A stretch of 64,000 nucleotides of DNA from Clostridia bacterium (lineage in GTDB: Bacteria; Bacillota; Clostridia; Oscillospirales; Acutalibacteraceae): NCBI GenBank assembly GCA_017399535.1, contig JAFQBX010000018.1, forward strand, positions 1 through 64,000, in the 5' to 3' direction. Shown here one piece after another: positions 33,371-40,547 of the stretch; position 1 is the first letter of the stretch, and each line of letters opens with the position of its first letter. The notes beneath the pieces are model-generated. The model searched no databases, was not told the origin of the DNA, and saw nothing but the letters and a program-made list of their open reading frames with translations. Position numbers and translations under genes: made by a program.

Positions 33371-33468
33371 ACACAGCGGGATGCGGTTTGCTCATCGCAA
33401 GAAAACTTTTCGTTCGCGTGACAACTCCCCGTTCACACGACACTTAACGCTTGCAAACCTACTCTGTT
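33371..33468 (-). ncRNA. Tetrahydrofolate (THF, folE-motif) riboswitch
   Basis: Read on the minus strand, the conserved elements appear in order: GAGTAGG, GCGTTAAGTGT, GTGTGAACGGGGAGTTGTCAC, CGAACGAAA, a GCGATGAGCAAACCGCATCCCGCT 3' part split here as GCGATGAGC and AAACCGCATCCCGCT, and closing ACAG/CTGT. The join and long-range pairing words are those of the class I THF riboswitch. It sits between a consensus promoter and folT, the classical place for this RNA. Confidence 0.9.
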
Positions 33469-33481
33469 GAATTTGTAAAAC

Positions 33482-33510
33482 ATTATAATACTCTAAAAGC
33501 GGTATGTCAA
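33482..33510 (-). promoter_or_regulatory. Consensus promoter of the folT transcript
   Basis: Minus strand TTGACA (33510-33505), 17-bp spacer, TATAAT (33487-33482). The -35 box overlaps the last codons of the upstream DUF554 gene. Confidence 0.9.
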
Positions 33511-34205
33511 CCCATAATCATCTGTAATAATGAATATACAAACGGGGAAATGACAATCGCAGGTAAAAAGTCGGCTACCTTAATCTTTGTAACGCCGATT
33601 ATATTAAGTCCGAGTGCTAAAATCAGCAATCCGCCCGTACTCGTAATTGAGGTGATAATTGCAGGGTCGGTAAGTATACCCGAAAGCAGCTGTGATAATA
33701 GTACCAATCCACCTTGAAAAACAAGAACAAATAGAGCAGCAAAAATAACTCCTACTCCTAAGCTTACCGAGAGCATCGCCGACGAAACAAGGTCGAGTAA
33801 CGATTTGGTAAAAAGAATATCGTTATTGTTATTTAAACCCGCTTCAATCGAGCCGGTAATAGTCATGGCGCCGATGCAGAAAACGAGACATGCGGTAACA
33901 AACCCTTCCGCTACTGCTGAATTTTTACCCGATTTCTTAAATTTGCTCGAAATGAAAGCGCCTATTTTATTTATGCCGTCGTCAATTCTGAGCAGTGTGC
34001 CGACAGCAACGCCAAGAACGATAGAAATAATCATCGTAAGCGGGTCCTTACATTCAATAACACCTGATATACCAATGTAAATTGTGCATAAGCCAATACC
34101 GGTCATAACAGCATTTGAAATTCTTTCGGGTATTCCTTTTTTAAACAAAAGACCGATTGTGCTACCAATAATTACTGTGATTACATTTACTATAACGCCT
34201 AACAT
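33507..34205 (-). CDS. DUF554 (YdfK-type) membrane protein
   Basis: 232 residues with about seven hydrophobic helices. It begins MLGVIVNVITVIIGSTIGLL and contains CIGAMTITGSIEAGL and ITSTGGLLILALGLNIIGVTKIKVADFLPA, the conserved blocks of DUF554. Members are predicted transporters or channels, with no established substrate. GAAGGG precedes the ATG. Its end carries the -35 box for folT, so reading through it would also feed the folT message. Confidence 0.88.
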   Translation of the reverse strand: MLGVIVNVITVIIGSTIGLLFKKGIPERISNAVMTGIGLCTIYIGISGVIECKDPLTMIISIVLGVAVGTLLRIDDGINKIGAFISSKFKKSGKNSAVAEGFVTACLVFCIGAMTITGSIEAGLNNNNDILFTKSLLDLVSSAMLSVSLGVGVIFAALFVLVFQGGLVLLSQLLSGILTDPAIITSITSTGGLLILALGLNIIGVTKIKVADFLPAIVISPFVYSLLQMIMG

Positions 34206-34272
34206 ATTAGCCCTTCTTTAATCGTTATTATCTATAACAATAACACATTTAAAAAGGGATTTCTACATTTTT

Positions 34273-34569
34273 TTAATAATTGTAAGCATTAACAAGTCGA
34301 ATAAGTTCCACTCTGCTGTTAACTCCAAGAATTTTGTATGCGTTATAAATAATTCTCTTTACTGTGCCTATTGATATATAAAGCTCGTTAGCAATAACCT
34401 TATTTGAGTCGCCGTTAAGTACCATTTCGATAATTTGACGCTGACGCTTTGTTAAATCGTCCAGTGGATTTATAACAGCCGATGCAGTGGCGATTAGCTC
34501 AAAATCGATTTCTGCTCCGTCGGGGATAATAATTATAATACCATTTTTACACTTATAAATTTTTTTCAT
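34273..34569 (-). CDS. Stand-alone LuxR-type HTH DNA-binding protein
   Basis: 98 residues. A short N-terminal beta-like part (MKKIYKCKNGIIIIIPDGAEI) is followed by a complete GerE/LuxR helix-turn-helix: LTKRQRQIIEMVLNGDSNKVIANELYISIGTVKRIIYNAYKILGV split across about residues 40-85. There is no receiver or ligand domain, so its activity must be set by level, dimerisation or a small ligand. The in-frame TTG one codon upstream is less likely than the ATG at 34569. Its promoter contains a perfect palindrome, suggesting autoregulation. Confidence 0.8.
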   Translation of the reverse strand: MKKIYKCKNGIIIIIPDGAEIDFELIATASAVINPLDDLTKRQRQIIEMVLNGDSNKVIANELYISIGTVKRIIYNAYKILGVNSRVELIRLVNAYNY

Positions 34570-34593
34570 CAAATCGCTTCATTTCAAGTTGGG

Positions 34594-34630
34594 TTTGTGA
34601 CATTATATCACAAATGTAACTATTTGTCAC
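34594..34630 (-). promoter_or_regulatory. Promoter of the HTH gene with a palindromic operator over the -10 box
   Basis: Minus strand GTGACA (34630-34625), 17-bp spacer, TATAAT (34607-34602). The -10 lies in the 7-nt centre of the perfect inverted repeat TTTGTGA (34594-34600)/TCACAAA (34608-34614), a good repressor site. Confidence 0.6.
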
Positions 34631-34719
34631 GCTTTATTTGTAATTTTACGCCATTTTATTTTACAAAAATAGAAAAAACACAATATATATTAAAATTTTA
34701 TCATTTTTTGCTTTTGTTT

Positions 34720-34740
34720 TCACAAAATGTGTGATATAAT
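34720..34740 (+). promoter_or_regulatory. Extended -10 promoter of rlmB with inverted repeat
   Basis: TGATATAAT with -10 TATAAT at 34735-34740; no good -35 box. Directly upstream is TCACA (34720-34724)/TGTGA (34730-34734), related to the operator of the divergent HTH gene. Confidence 0.5.
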
Positions 34741-34771
34741 CAATTCGTAAAAATATATAAGTTGGTGAATT

Positions 34772-35524
34772 ATGTCCAGAATTTGTAAATCAGAGGAAGA
34801 TAATATCCTAATCGGTCGAAATTCGGTGCTGGAATTACTAAATTCGAATAGAGAAATTGACCGAATTTTAATAGAGAAAGGGAACAAAAGCGGTAGTATC
34901 AATGCCATTATCGCAAAGGCATCTGATAAAAAAGTGCCCATCAAGTATGTTGCATCCGAAAAGATTAACAGTATTTGCTCGGGGGCAAATCATCAGGGCG
35001 TTGTAGCTTATGCGGCGATGCATGAATACTGCGATGTCGCTGACCTTTTAGCGTACGCTGATGAAAAAGGTGAGGATCCGTTTATAATCATCTGTGACGG
35101 TATCGAGGACCCTTATAATTTAGGCGCTATTATTCGAACCGCCGAGTGTTGTGGTGTTCACGGAATTATCATTCCGAAAAGAAGAAGCGTCGGGCTTAAT
35201 TACGCTGTTGGAAAATCAGCTTGTGGCGCACTCGAATATATGAAGGTCGCCCGAGTTGCCAATATCACTGCCGCAATAAAGGAATTAAAAGAAGCTGGAG
35301 TATGGGTTTATGGTGCTGATATGGACGGCGAACCGTACGATAAGGTTGATTTTAGTGGTCCTGTTGCGCTTGTAATCGGTAGCGAGGGAAAGGGTATCAG
35401 CAGAATTGTTAACGAAAACTGCGACGTAATTTTATCACTGCCGATGAAGGGGCATATAACCTCGCTTAACGCATCTGTTGCGGCAGGTATATTCATGTAC
35501 GAAATTGCAAAATACAAAAATTGA
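34772..35524 (+). CDS. rlmB: 23S rRNA (guanosine-2'-O)-methyltransferase, RlmB/TrmH family
   Basis: 250 residues. SpoU-type knotted methyltransferase that adds 2'-O-methyl groups to rRNA or tRNA. N-terminal substrate-binding domain (LIGRNSVLELLNSNREIDRI, then NHQGVVAY), then motif 1 ICDGIEDPYNLGAIIRTAECC, motif 2 VALVIGSEGKGIS and motif 3 ILSLPMKGHITSLNASVAAGI with the SAM-binding knot. Length and N-terminal domain fit RlmB; TrmH-family targets are difficult to separate by sequence. GGTGA precedes the ATG, and the next gene follows after 18 nt. Confidence 0.88.
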   Translation: MSRICKSEEDNILIGRNSVLELLNSNREIDRILIEKGNKSGSINAIIAKASDKKVPIKYVASEKINSICSGANHQGVVAYAAMHEYCDVADLLAYADEKGEDPFIIICDGIEDPYNLGAIIRTAECCGVHGIIIPKRRSVGLNYAVGKSACGALEYMKVARVANITAAIKELKEAGVWVYGADMDGEPYDKVDFSGPVALVIGSEGKGISRIVNENCDVILSLPMKGHITSLNASVAAGIFMYEIAKYKN

Positions 35525-35542
35525 TTTTCAGGAGAAATTGAT

Positions 35543-38509
35543 ATGATTTTTGATGAAAAAAACGGTCTGAATTTTGATTTTGACACTCCGTTAGAGGAAA
35601 TTGAAGTAGTTAATATTTCTACTGATGAAGTTGATGCTTTCGACCTTGCAACCCTTGCATCATCTAACGAAAAAAGAAATTCATCAATCAGAAAAAACAG
35701 AATAAATGAAGACATAATTAAGGATAAATCCATCGAGCGTGAACAGGAAATCTTTGATTTAAACAGAGAAAGGCATGCCGCACAAAACGCTGCTGTCAGA
35801 ACGGCTCCTCATGCAATTACAGCCGAAGAACTTATGAAGGGCAAAAAATCATTTAGACCTAAGCATGATGCTGACGTTGCAGAAGAAATTAACCTTGATT
35901 TTGAGCCGGATGCGGTTAAAGACGCTGATACTGATAGTGAAAAGAGTTATTCCAACGCTGCTCAAATGCTTTTTGAAAAACTAAGGAACAGAAAAGGTAA
36001 TGAAATCAAACCTGATGAGCTTATCGGGTCGGTTGATTGCGCGTCGGTTGAATTAGACGAAGATGTTGAAATTTCTAATGAAGAGGATGTTTTTGATATA
36101 GTCGATGTTGCTGATGATGTAATTGAGCAGAACGAGAATAGCGATGATTTACTTGTTTTAGAGGATATTTTCGGTTCAGACGATACACCCGATAATTTGA
36201 ATATCGGTGAAATTTTATCAATTGACGAGGTTGATGATTTCACCGATGCAGAAATTCCTGTAATCGAATTTGAAAATGATATCGTGATTGATTCAAATAT
36301 CAATGATATTGAGGATGCCGATATACCTGTTCAATCATTAGCGTTTGTTGAGGAAAATATTACAGTTGACAATGATGAGGTTGCTGATGATTCTGTTGAA
36401 TCGGAAATTCCGGTACAGCCGATTTTTGTCGAATATAATGATTTTGCAGACGAGCCGATTGATGTAAATGATAAGAACATCGACCCAAGTCAATATTCCT
36501 TCGAATCGAATTTTACTAATGAAATGCCCGATATAGATGGCTTTGTTGACGAAGACGGATATCTCGATGAGATTGAATTCGATTTAGAGGTTAATGAGGT
36601 TATTGACGATTTTGGTGAAGATTTCGGTAGCGTTGATGTTGAATTCGATTATCAAGGCGATAATGATATTGAAGATATTGGCTTCGACCTACCCGAAATT
36701 GATAATTACGAAGATAATGAATTTGACGATATGCCGAATCCTGTATTTGATGATTTTACAGGGTTGGATGACGAAATCCTCACCGATATTTCTCCAAAGT
36801 CGAATATCGTAAATCATTTTGAGCGCGACTATTTGGGCTCGGTAGAATATAATGATATTGATGATGATTATGATGTCAATTTGGCTTTGAATAAAGAAAA
36901 ACAAGCTAATATTGTCAGAATGTTGTTATCATTTGCGGTATCTCTTGTTTCATTATGTATTAGCGCCGGATTTTTAGTTTCTAGTGACTTTTTCGGCACG
37001 GTTGGATATTGGTCTTGTTCGGCAGTTTTAGCACTCGTTTTACTTATTGTTAACTTCAAAAGTTCAATTTCACTCATATCCATCAAGGATAACGATTTTA
37101 AAACTGATTTAATGCCTGCCACTTTGACTATTGCTTCTGTTATTCAGAGTTTGCTTGGCATACTGTCTGTTAATGTCGGCAACATTAGTTTCACGCTCGT
37201 AAGCTCGGTTATATTCGGCTTATTTAATTTGGGCAAACTTATTAGGGTTTTAGATATATCATCTAATTTTGACTTGATATGCAACGAAGAAGATAAGAAT
37301 ATTGTTTCATTTATTGAAAAGAATGATTCTAATAAAATTATCGATTCAAAGGATGATATTGATTACCGAATTGCATATCAGAAAAAGACGGTTAATATAA
37401 GCGATTTTGTTAAAAATTCTGTGTCTGTCGGGGCTTTTGAAGGATATGTAAAGAGATTCTATCTCAGCACGATTGCAGCCGCATTTATTTTGGCTGTTGT
37501 ATTCGCTGTTTCAGGAAATAACGCAGGATTAGCAATATACGGCCTTTGTTTCGGATTATCGATTGCATCGCCTTTAAGCGCACTTATTATGACGCTTGTT
37601 TCAATTAGAAGGACAAATGGTGCACTCAAAAAATACCGAGTTACATTGTTTGGTTATTCTTCTGCCGAAAATATTGATAATACTAACGTTGTTACCGTCA
37701 ATGCCTCTGATTTGTTTAGTAAAAATAATGTAAAACTATATAATATTAAAACATTTGGCGGACTTTCTCTCGATAGAGCGATTATTGACGCTTCGGCATT
37801 ACTTTCCGCCGCAAACAGCCCCATGATGAATATTTTCAACGATATTGCTGAGGGGGAGACGATTCCCGAGGTCGATTCGGTAAATTACGAGGACAGAATG
37901 GGCCTTTCCGGCTGGGTTGGCGGTAGAAAAACCTTAATCGGCAGTCGAACAATTATGGAAACTCACAATATTGAGGTTCCGTCAATCGAAGTTGACAGAA
38001 AAATTATTATGAATGGATATTTTCCTGTTTATATGTCATCGGAGGGTAAATTATCGGCACTGTTTGTTGTCGGTTACAATGCCGACCCATCACTTTCGTA
38101 TTATGTTAAGAAGGTTTATAATTCCGGCTTGACTCTGCTTGTAAAAACCTGTGATCCTAATATTACAGAGGATATGGTAGCGGACTATTACGGTATTGAC
38201 CGTGACAGTGTAAGGATTGCCTCACACGAGTCCGAAATAATAATGGACAAGGCAAATACATCAAATAATGCTACTATAATTTGTGACAATATTAAGGGAT
38301 ATTTGAGTGGTATTATTTCATCTATAAACCTTATCAAATTTTCGCGATATTCGGTAATTGCCCAGTTTATTTTTACTGCACTTGCATTTATGATTTTCGG
38401 AATATCCGCAGTTACTGGTACATTTGGCTTATTTAGCTATATCTCGCTTGTTCTATATAATATAATCAGCTTGGCGATTATATATATTTTCAACTCGAAA
38501 TATGTATAA
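35543..38509 (+). CDS. Large acidic membrane protein with a degenerate P-type ATPase core (pseudo-ATPase)
   Basis: 988 residues. Residues 1 to about 450 are hydrophilic, extremely Asp/Glu-rich and probably disordered. From about 460 the order of parts follows a P1B-type ATPase: four helices, a small soluble loop where the actuator domain should be (no TGES), a helix pair ending SIASPLSALIM at about 672 where CPCALGLATP belongs, a phosphorylation-site position that reads VVTVNASDLF (about 718-727) in place of VVFDKTGTLT, SANSPMMNIFNDI in place of SEHPLAxAI, GLSGWVGGRKTLIGSRTIME in place of GVxGxVxGxxxxxGN, TCDPN (about 868) in place of TGDN, and a last helix pair. The GDGxND hinge is absent. 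It cannot pump by the normal cycle. AGGAGA precedes the ATG. Confidence 0.75.
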   Translation: MIFDEKNGLNFDFDTPLEEIEVVNISTDEVDAFDLATLASSNEKRNSSIRKNRINEDIIKDKSIEREQEIFDLNRERHAAQNAAVRTAPHAITAEELMKGKKSFRPKHDADVAEEINLDFEPDAVKDADTDSEKSYSNAAQMLFEKLRNRKGNEIKPDELIGSVDCASVELDEDVEISNEEDVFDIVDVADDVIEQNENSDDLLVLEDIFGSDDTPDNLNIGEILSIDEVDDFTDAEIPVIEFENDIVIDSNINDIEDADIPVQSLAFVEENITVDNDEVADDSVESEIPVQPIFVEYNDFADEPIDVNDKNIDPSQYSFESNFTNEMPDIDGFVDEDGYLDEIEFDLEVNEVIDDFGEDFGSVDVEFDYQGDNDIEDIGFDLPEIDNYEDNEFDDMPNPVFDDFTGLDDEILTDISPKSNIVNHFERDYLGSVEYNDIDDDYDVNLALNKEKQANIVRMLLSFAVSLVSLCISAGFLVSSDFFGTVGYWSCSAVLALVLLIVNFKSSISLISIKDNDFKTDLMPATLTIASVIQSLLGILSVNVGNISFTLVSSVIFGLFNLGKLIRVLDISSNFDLICNEEDKNIVSFIEKNDSNKIIDSKDDIDYRIAYQKKTVNISDFVKNSVSVGAFEGYVKRFYLSTIAAAFILAVVFAVSGNNAGLAIYGLCFGLSIASPLSALIMTLVSIRRTNGALKKYRVTLFGYSSAENIDNTNVVTVNASDLFSKNNVKLYNIKTFGGLSLDRAIIDASALLSAANSPMMNIFNDIAEGETIPEVDSVNYEDRMGLSGWVGGRKTLIGSRTIMETHNIEVPSIEVDRKIIMNGYFPVYMSSEGKLSALFVVGYNADPSLSYYVKKVYNSGLTLLVKTCDPNITEDMVADYYGIDRDSVRIASHESEIIMDKANTSNNATIICDNIKGYLSGIISSINLIKFSRYSVIAQFIFTALAFMIFGISAVTGTFGLFSYISLVLYNIISLAIIYIFNSKYV

Positions 38510-38563
38510 TTTGTCGTATTTTATCTTTATTTGTCCTACCCCATAAAATTTTAAGAAATTCGG

Positions 38564-38592
38564 TTGACACAAGGGATTTTATGTGATAAATT
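38564..38592 (+). promoter_or_regulatory. Putative promoter of the AbrB-type gene
   Basis: TTGACA (38564-38569), 17-bp spacer, TAAATT (38587-38592); the -10 box is weak. Confidence 0.45.
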
Positions 38593-38633
38593 ATGAATGT
38601 TGTATGAATTTTGAAGAAAAGGAGAGTCATGAG

Positions 38634-38882
38634 ATGAAATCTACAGGAATTGTTAGAAAAGTTGACGAACTCGGTCGAATAGTAATCCCAGTTGGACTCA
38701 GAAAAAAATTCAACATTCAGGATAATGTCGATTTGGTTGAAATTTTTAATGATGGCGACATGATTATTATTAAAAAGTACGAGCCGTCCTGCATGTTCTG
38801 TCACGAAGAAAATGATTTAATTTCGTACAAAGAACACAAGATTTGCAAAAGCTGTCTCGAAGAAATCAACAAAGCACTTTAA
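38634..38882 (+). CDS. AbrB-family transcription regulator with C-terminal zinc ribbon
   Basis: 82 residues. Swapped-hairpin AbrB DNA-binding domain MKSTGIVRKVDELGRIVIPV, then GLRKKFNI and the acidic-to-basic strand DGDMIIIKKYEP, followed by a four-Cys module CMFCHEEN...CKSCLEEI that would bind zinc. Related transition-state regulators (AbrB, SpoVT, Abh) bind as tetramers to AT-rich promoters. AAGGAGAG lies 7 nt before the ATG at 38634; codons upstream in frame have no such site. It is monocistronic with its own terminator. Confidence 0.88.
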   Translation: MKSTGIVRKVDELGRIVIPVGLRKKFNIQDNVDLVEIFNDGDMIIIKKYEPSCMFCHEENDLISYKEHKICKSCLEEINKAL

Positions 38883-38898
38883 TTTATTTCAAAATAAT

Positions 38899-38940
38899 GA
38901 CCGCTACACAGAATAATCTGTTTAGCGGTCGTTGTTTTTT
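38899..38940 (+). terminator. Terminator of the AbrB-type gene
   Basis: GACCGCTA-C-ACAG with CTGT-T-TAGCGGTC, one mismatch, loop AATAAT, followed by GTTGTTTTTT. Confidence 0.85.
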
Positions 38941-38995
38941 GTGGCAATATTAAATTGGATATGTTAAAATTATGATTACAAGTGAGGTGGAACTC

Positions 38996-40459
38996 ATGAC
39001 AAGGTGCAAAAAATTTATAGATATAAACAGCTTCGGAGGGTTATTTGTCGCCGGAGTTATAATTGTGATAATGTCAATAATTTTTAATCTGTTAAATTCA
39101 GACTATTACGATACATTTTCAAATGCAATAATTTATGTTACGTTGTTTTCGTTGGTATTAGGCGTATTTTTAATGCATCGTAATAAAAAATTAAATGTAA
39201 AAAATATATTATGGCTGATATTTATTTGTTCATTATTTGTTAAAATTGGATATGTTATAAAATACCCATACAGCGTTAATCAACATGATTTGGAAGGTTT
39301 AGACGGAAACGGTCATTTGGGTTATATTTACCGATTAGCTGAATTTAACGGTTTACCTGATACAAATGAATGGCAGTTGTATAATCCGCCATTACATTAT
39401 TTTATTTGCTCAATTTTTTTTAATATCAATCGATTATTAGGGTGCAGTATTGATGCATCGTTCGAAAATTTGCAAATGTTAACAATGTTTTGGTCGTCAG
39501 GTGTAAGTATTATCAGCTTAAAGATATTAAGGTTGCTCAATTTTAAAGGGCTGCCACTAATTTTAACCTATTCTGTAATTGCCTTTCATCCTATGTTCAC
39601 GATACTTGGCGGAAGCATCAATAATGATGTCTTTGCATTCTTTCTTGTAACCATTTCGCTATACTATCTCATAAAATATCAGTATCAACTGAAAAAAGCG
39701 GATTTAATGCTGTTTTCGCTGTTTTCAGGTATGTCAATAATGACAAAATATTCTGCCTTTTTCGCTGTGTTTGCGATGCTTATTTATCTTGCTGCATTTT
39801 CAATAAAAATAAACATGATATCGTTGAAAGGAATCAATCTAACACTTGCACCAATCATAATTTTCGGCTTTTGGTTTCCTGTGAGAAACGCATTATTATT
39901 TGGTCAGAATATAGTTCACTATAATAAGCTGAATCAGTATAGTTTGCTATATATTCCATATTCTTTTTTAACCAGAATATTTAACCTTACCGAACATGAG
40001 CTTTCAACGCCTTTCTGCAATCCTTATAACGATAATAATATTGCGCTCTATTCACTTAAAAATTCGTTGTTTGGTGAGTATACTTTTAACTCGATAATTG
40101 TCGGATTTTTGCTAATTTGTCTTAATTTATTTTTCGTAATTTTTACTGTTATTTCAATCGCTTTTTTTATGAAAAAGAGGGGAAAGTACGAACAAAAACA
40201 CTGCTATATCCCAATTCTTTTTATCTTTTTGGGTCAAATTGTATTCTATCTGTTTTATAATTTTATTGAGCCGTATGGATGTTCAATGGATTTAAGGATT
40301 GTTCCCGTTTTAATTTTATGCGGAATAATTCTGTTCGGATTTTTATTAAAATATGTTCATATCAGAGCAAGAACAAGCAAATTTTATGTGGTGATATACG
40401 TTATATTGTTTTTGTTGATAACCGTTTTTACACTTTTATCGAGTATTATATTCATTTGA
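38996..40459 (+). CDS. Polytopic GT-C-type glycosyltransferase (PMT/ArnT-like)
   Basis: 487 residues with about eleven membrane helices. The first large outside loop has an acidic motif (QHDLEGLDGNGHLGYIYRLAEF) and EWQLYNPPLHYF, the arrangement of lipid-phosphate-sugar-dependent GT-C enzymes of the GT39/GT83 type, where an Asp in that loop is catalytic. These enzymes move a sugar from a polyprenyl phosphate to a protein, lipid A or glycan outside the membrane; substrate here is unknown. GAGGTGG places the start at the ATG at 38996. It precedes the glycan-initiation genes but has a gap of 88 nt and the next gene has its own promoter. Confidence 0.7.
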   Translation: MTRCKKFIDINSFGGLFVAGVIIVIMSIIFNLLNSDYYDTFSNAIIYVTLFSLVLGVFLMHRNKKLNVKNILWLIFICSLFVKIGYVIKYPYSVNQHDLEGLDGNGHLGYIYRLAEFNGLPDTNEWQLYNPPLHYFICSIFFNINRLLGCSIDASFENLQMLTMFWSSGVSIISLKILRLLNFKGLPLILTYSVIAFHPMFTILGGSINNDVFAFFLVTISLYYLIKYQYQLKKADLMLFSLFSGMSIMTKYSAFFAVFAMLIYLAAFSIKINMISLKGINLTLAPIIIFGFWFPVRNALLFGQNIVHYNKLNQYSLLYIPYSFLTRIFNLTEHELSTPFCNPYNDNNIALYSLKNSLFGEYTFNSIIVGFLLICLNLFFVIFTVISIAFFMKKRGKYEQKHCYIPILFIFLGQIVFYLFYNFIEPYGCSMDLRIVPVLILCGIILFGFLLKYVHIRARTSKFYVVIYVILFLLITVFTLLSSIIFI

Positions 40460-40481
40460 TTTATTGCTGGTACTGAATATA

Positions 40482-40510
40482 TTGACTTTTAGCTGATACA
40501 AAGATATAAT
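40482..40510 (+). promoter_or_regulatory. Sigma-A promoter of the glycan-initiation genes
   Basis: TTGACT (40482-40487), 17-bp spacer, TATAAT (40505-40510). Confidence 0.8.
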
Positions 40511-40547
40511 TATTATAATTATATATACAAAATATGAGGGTGTTTAA

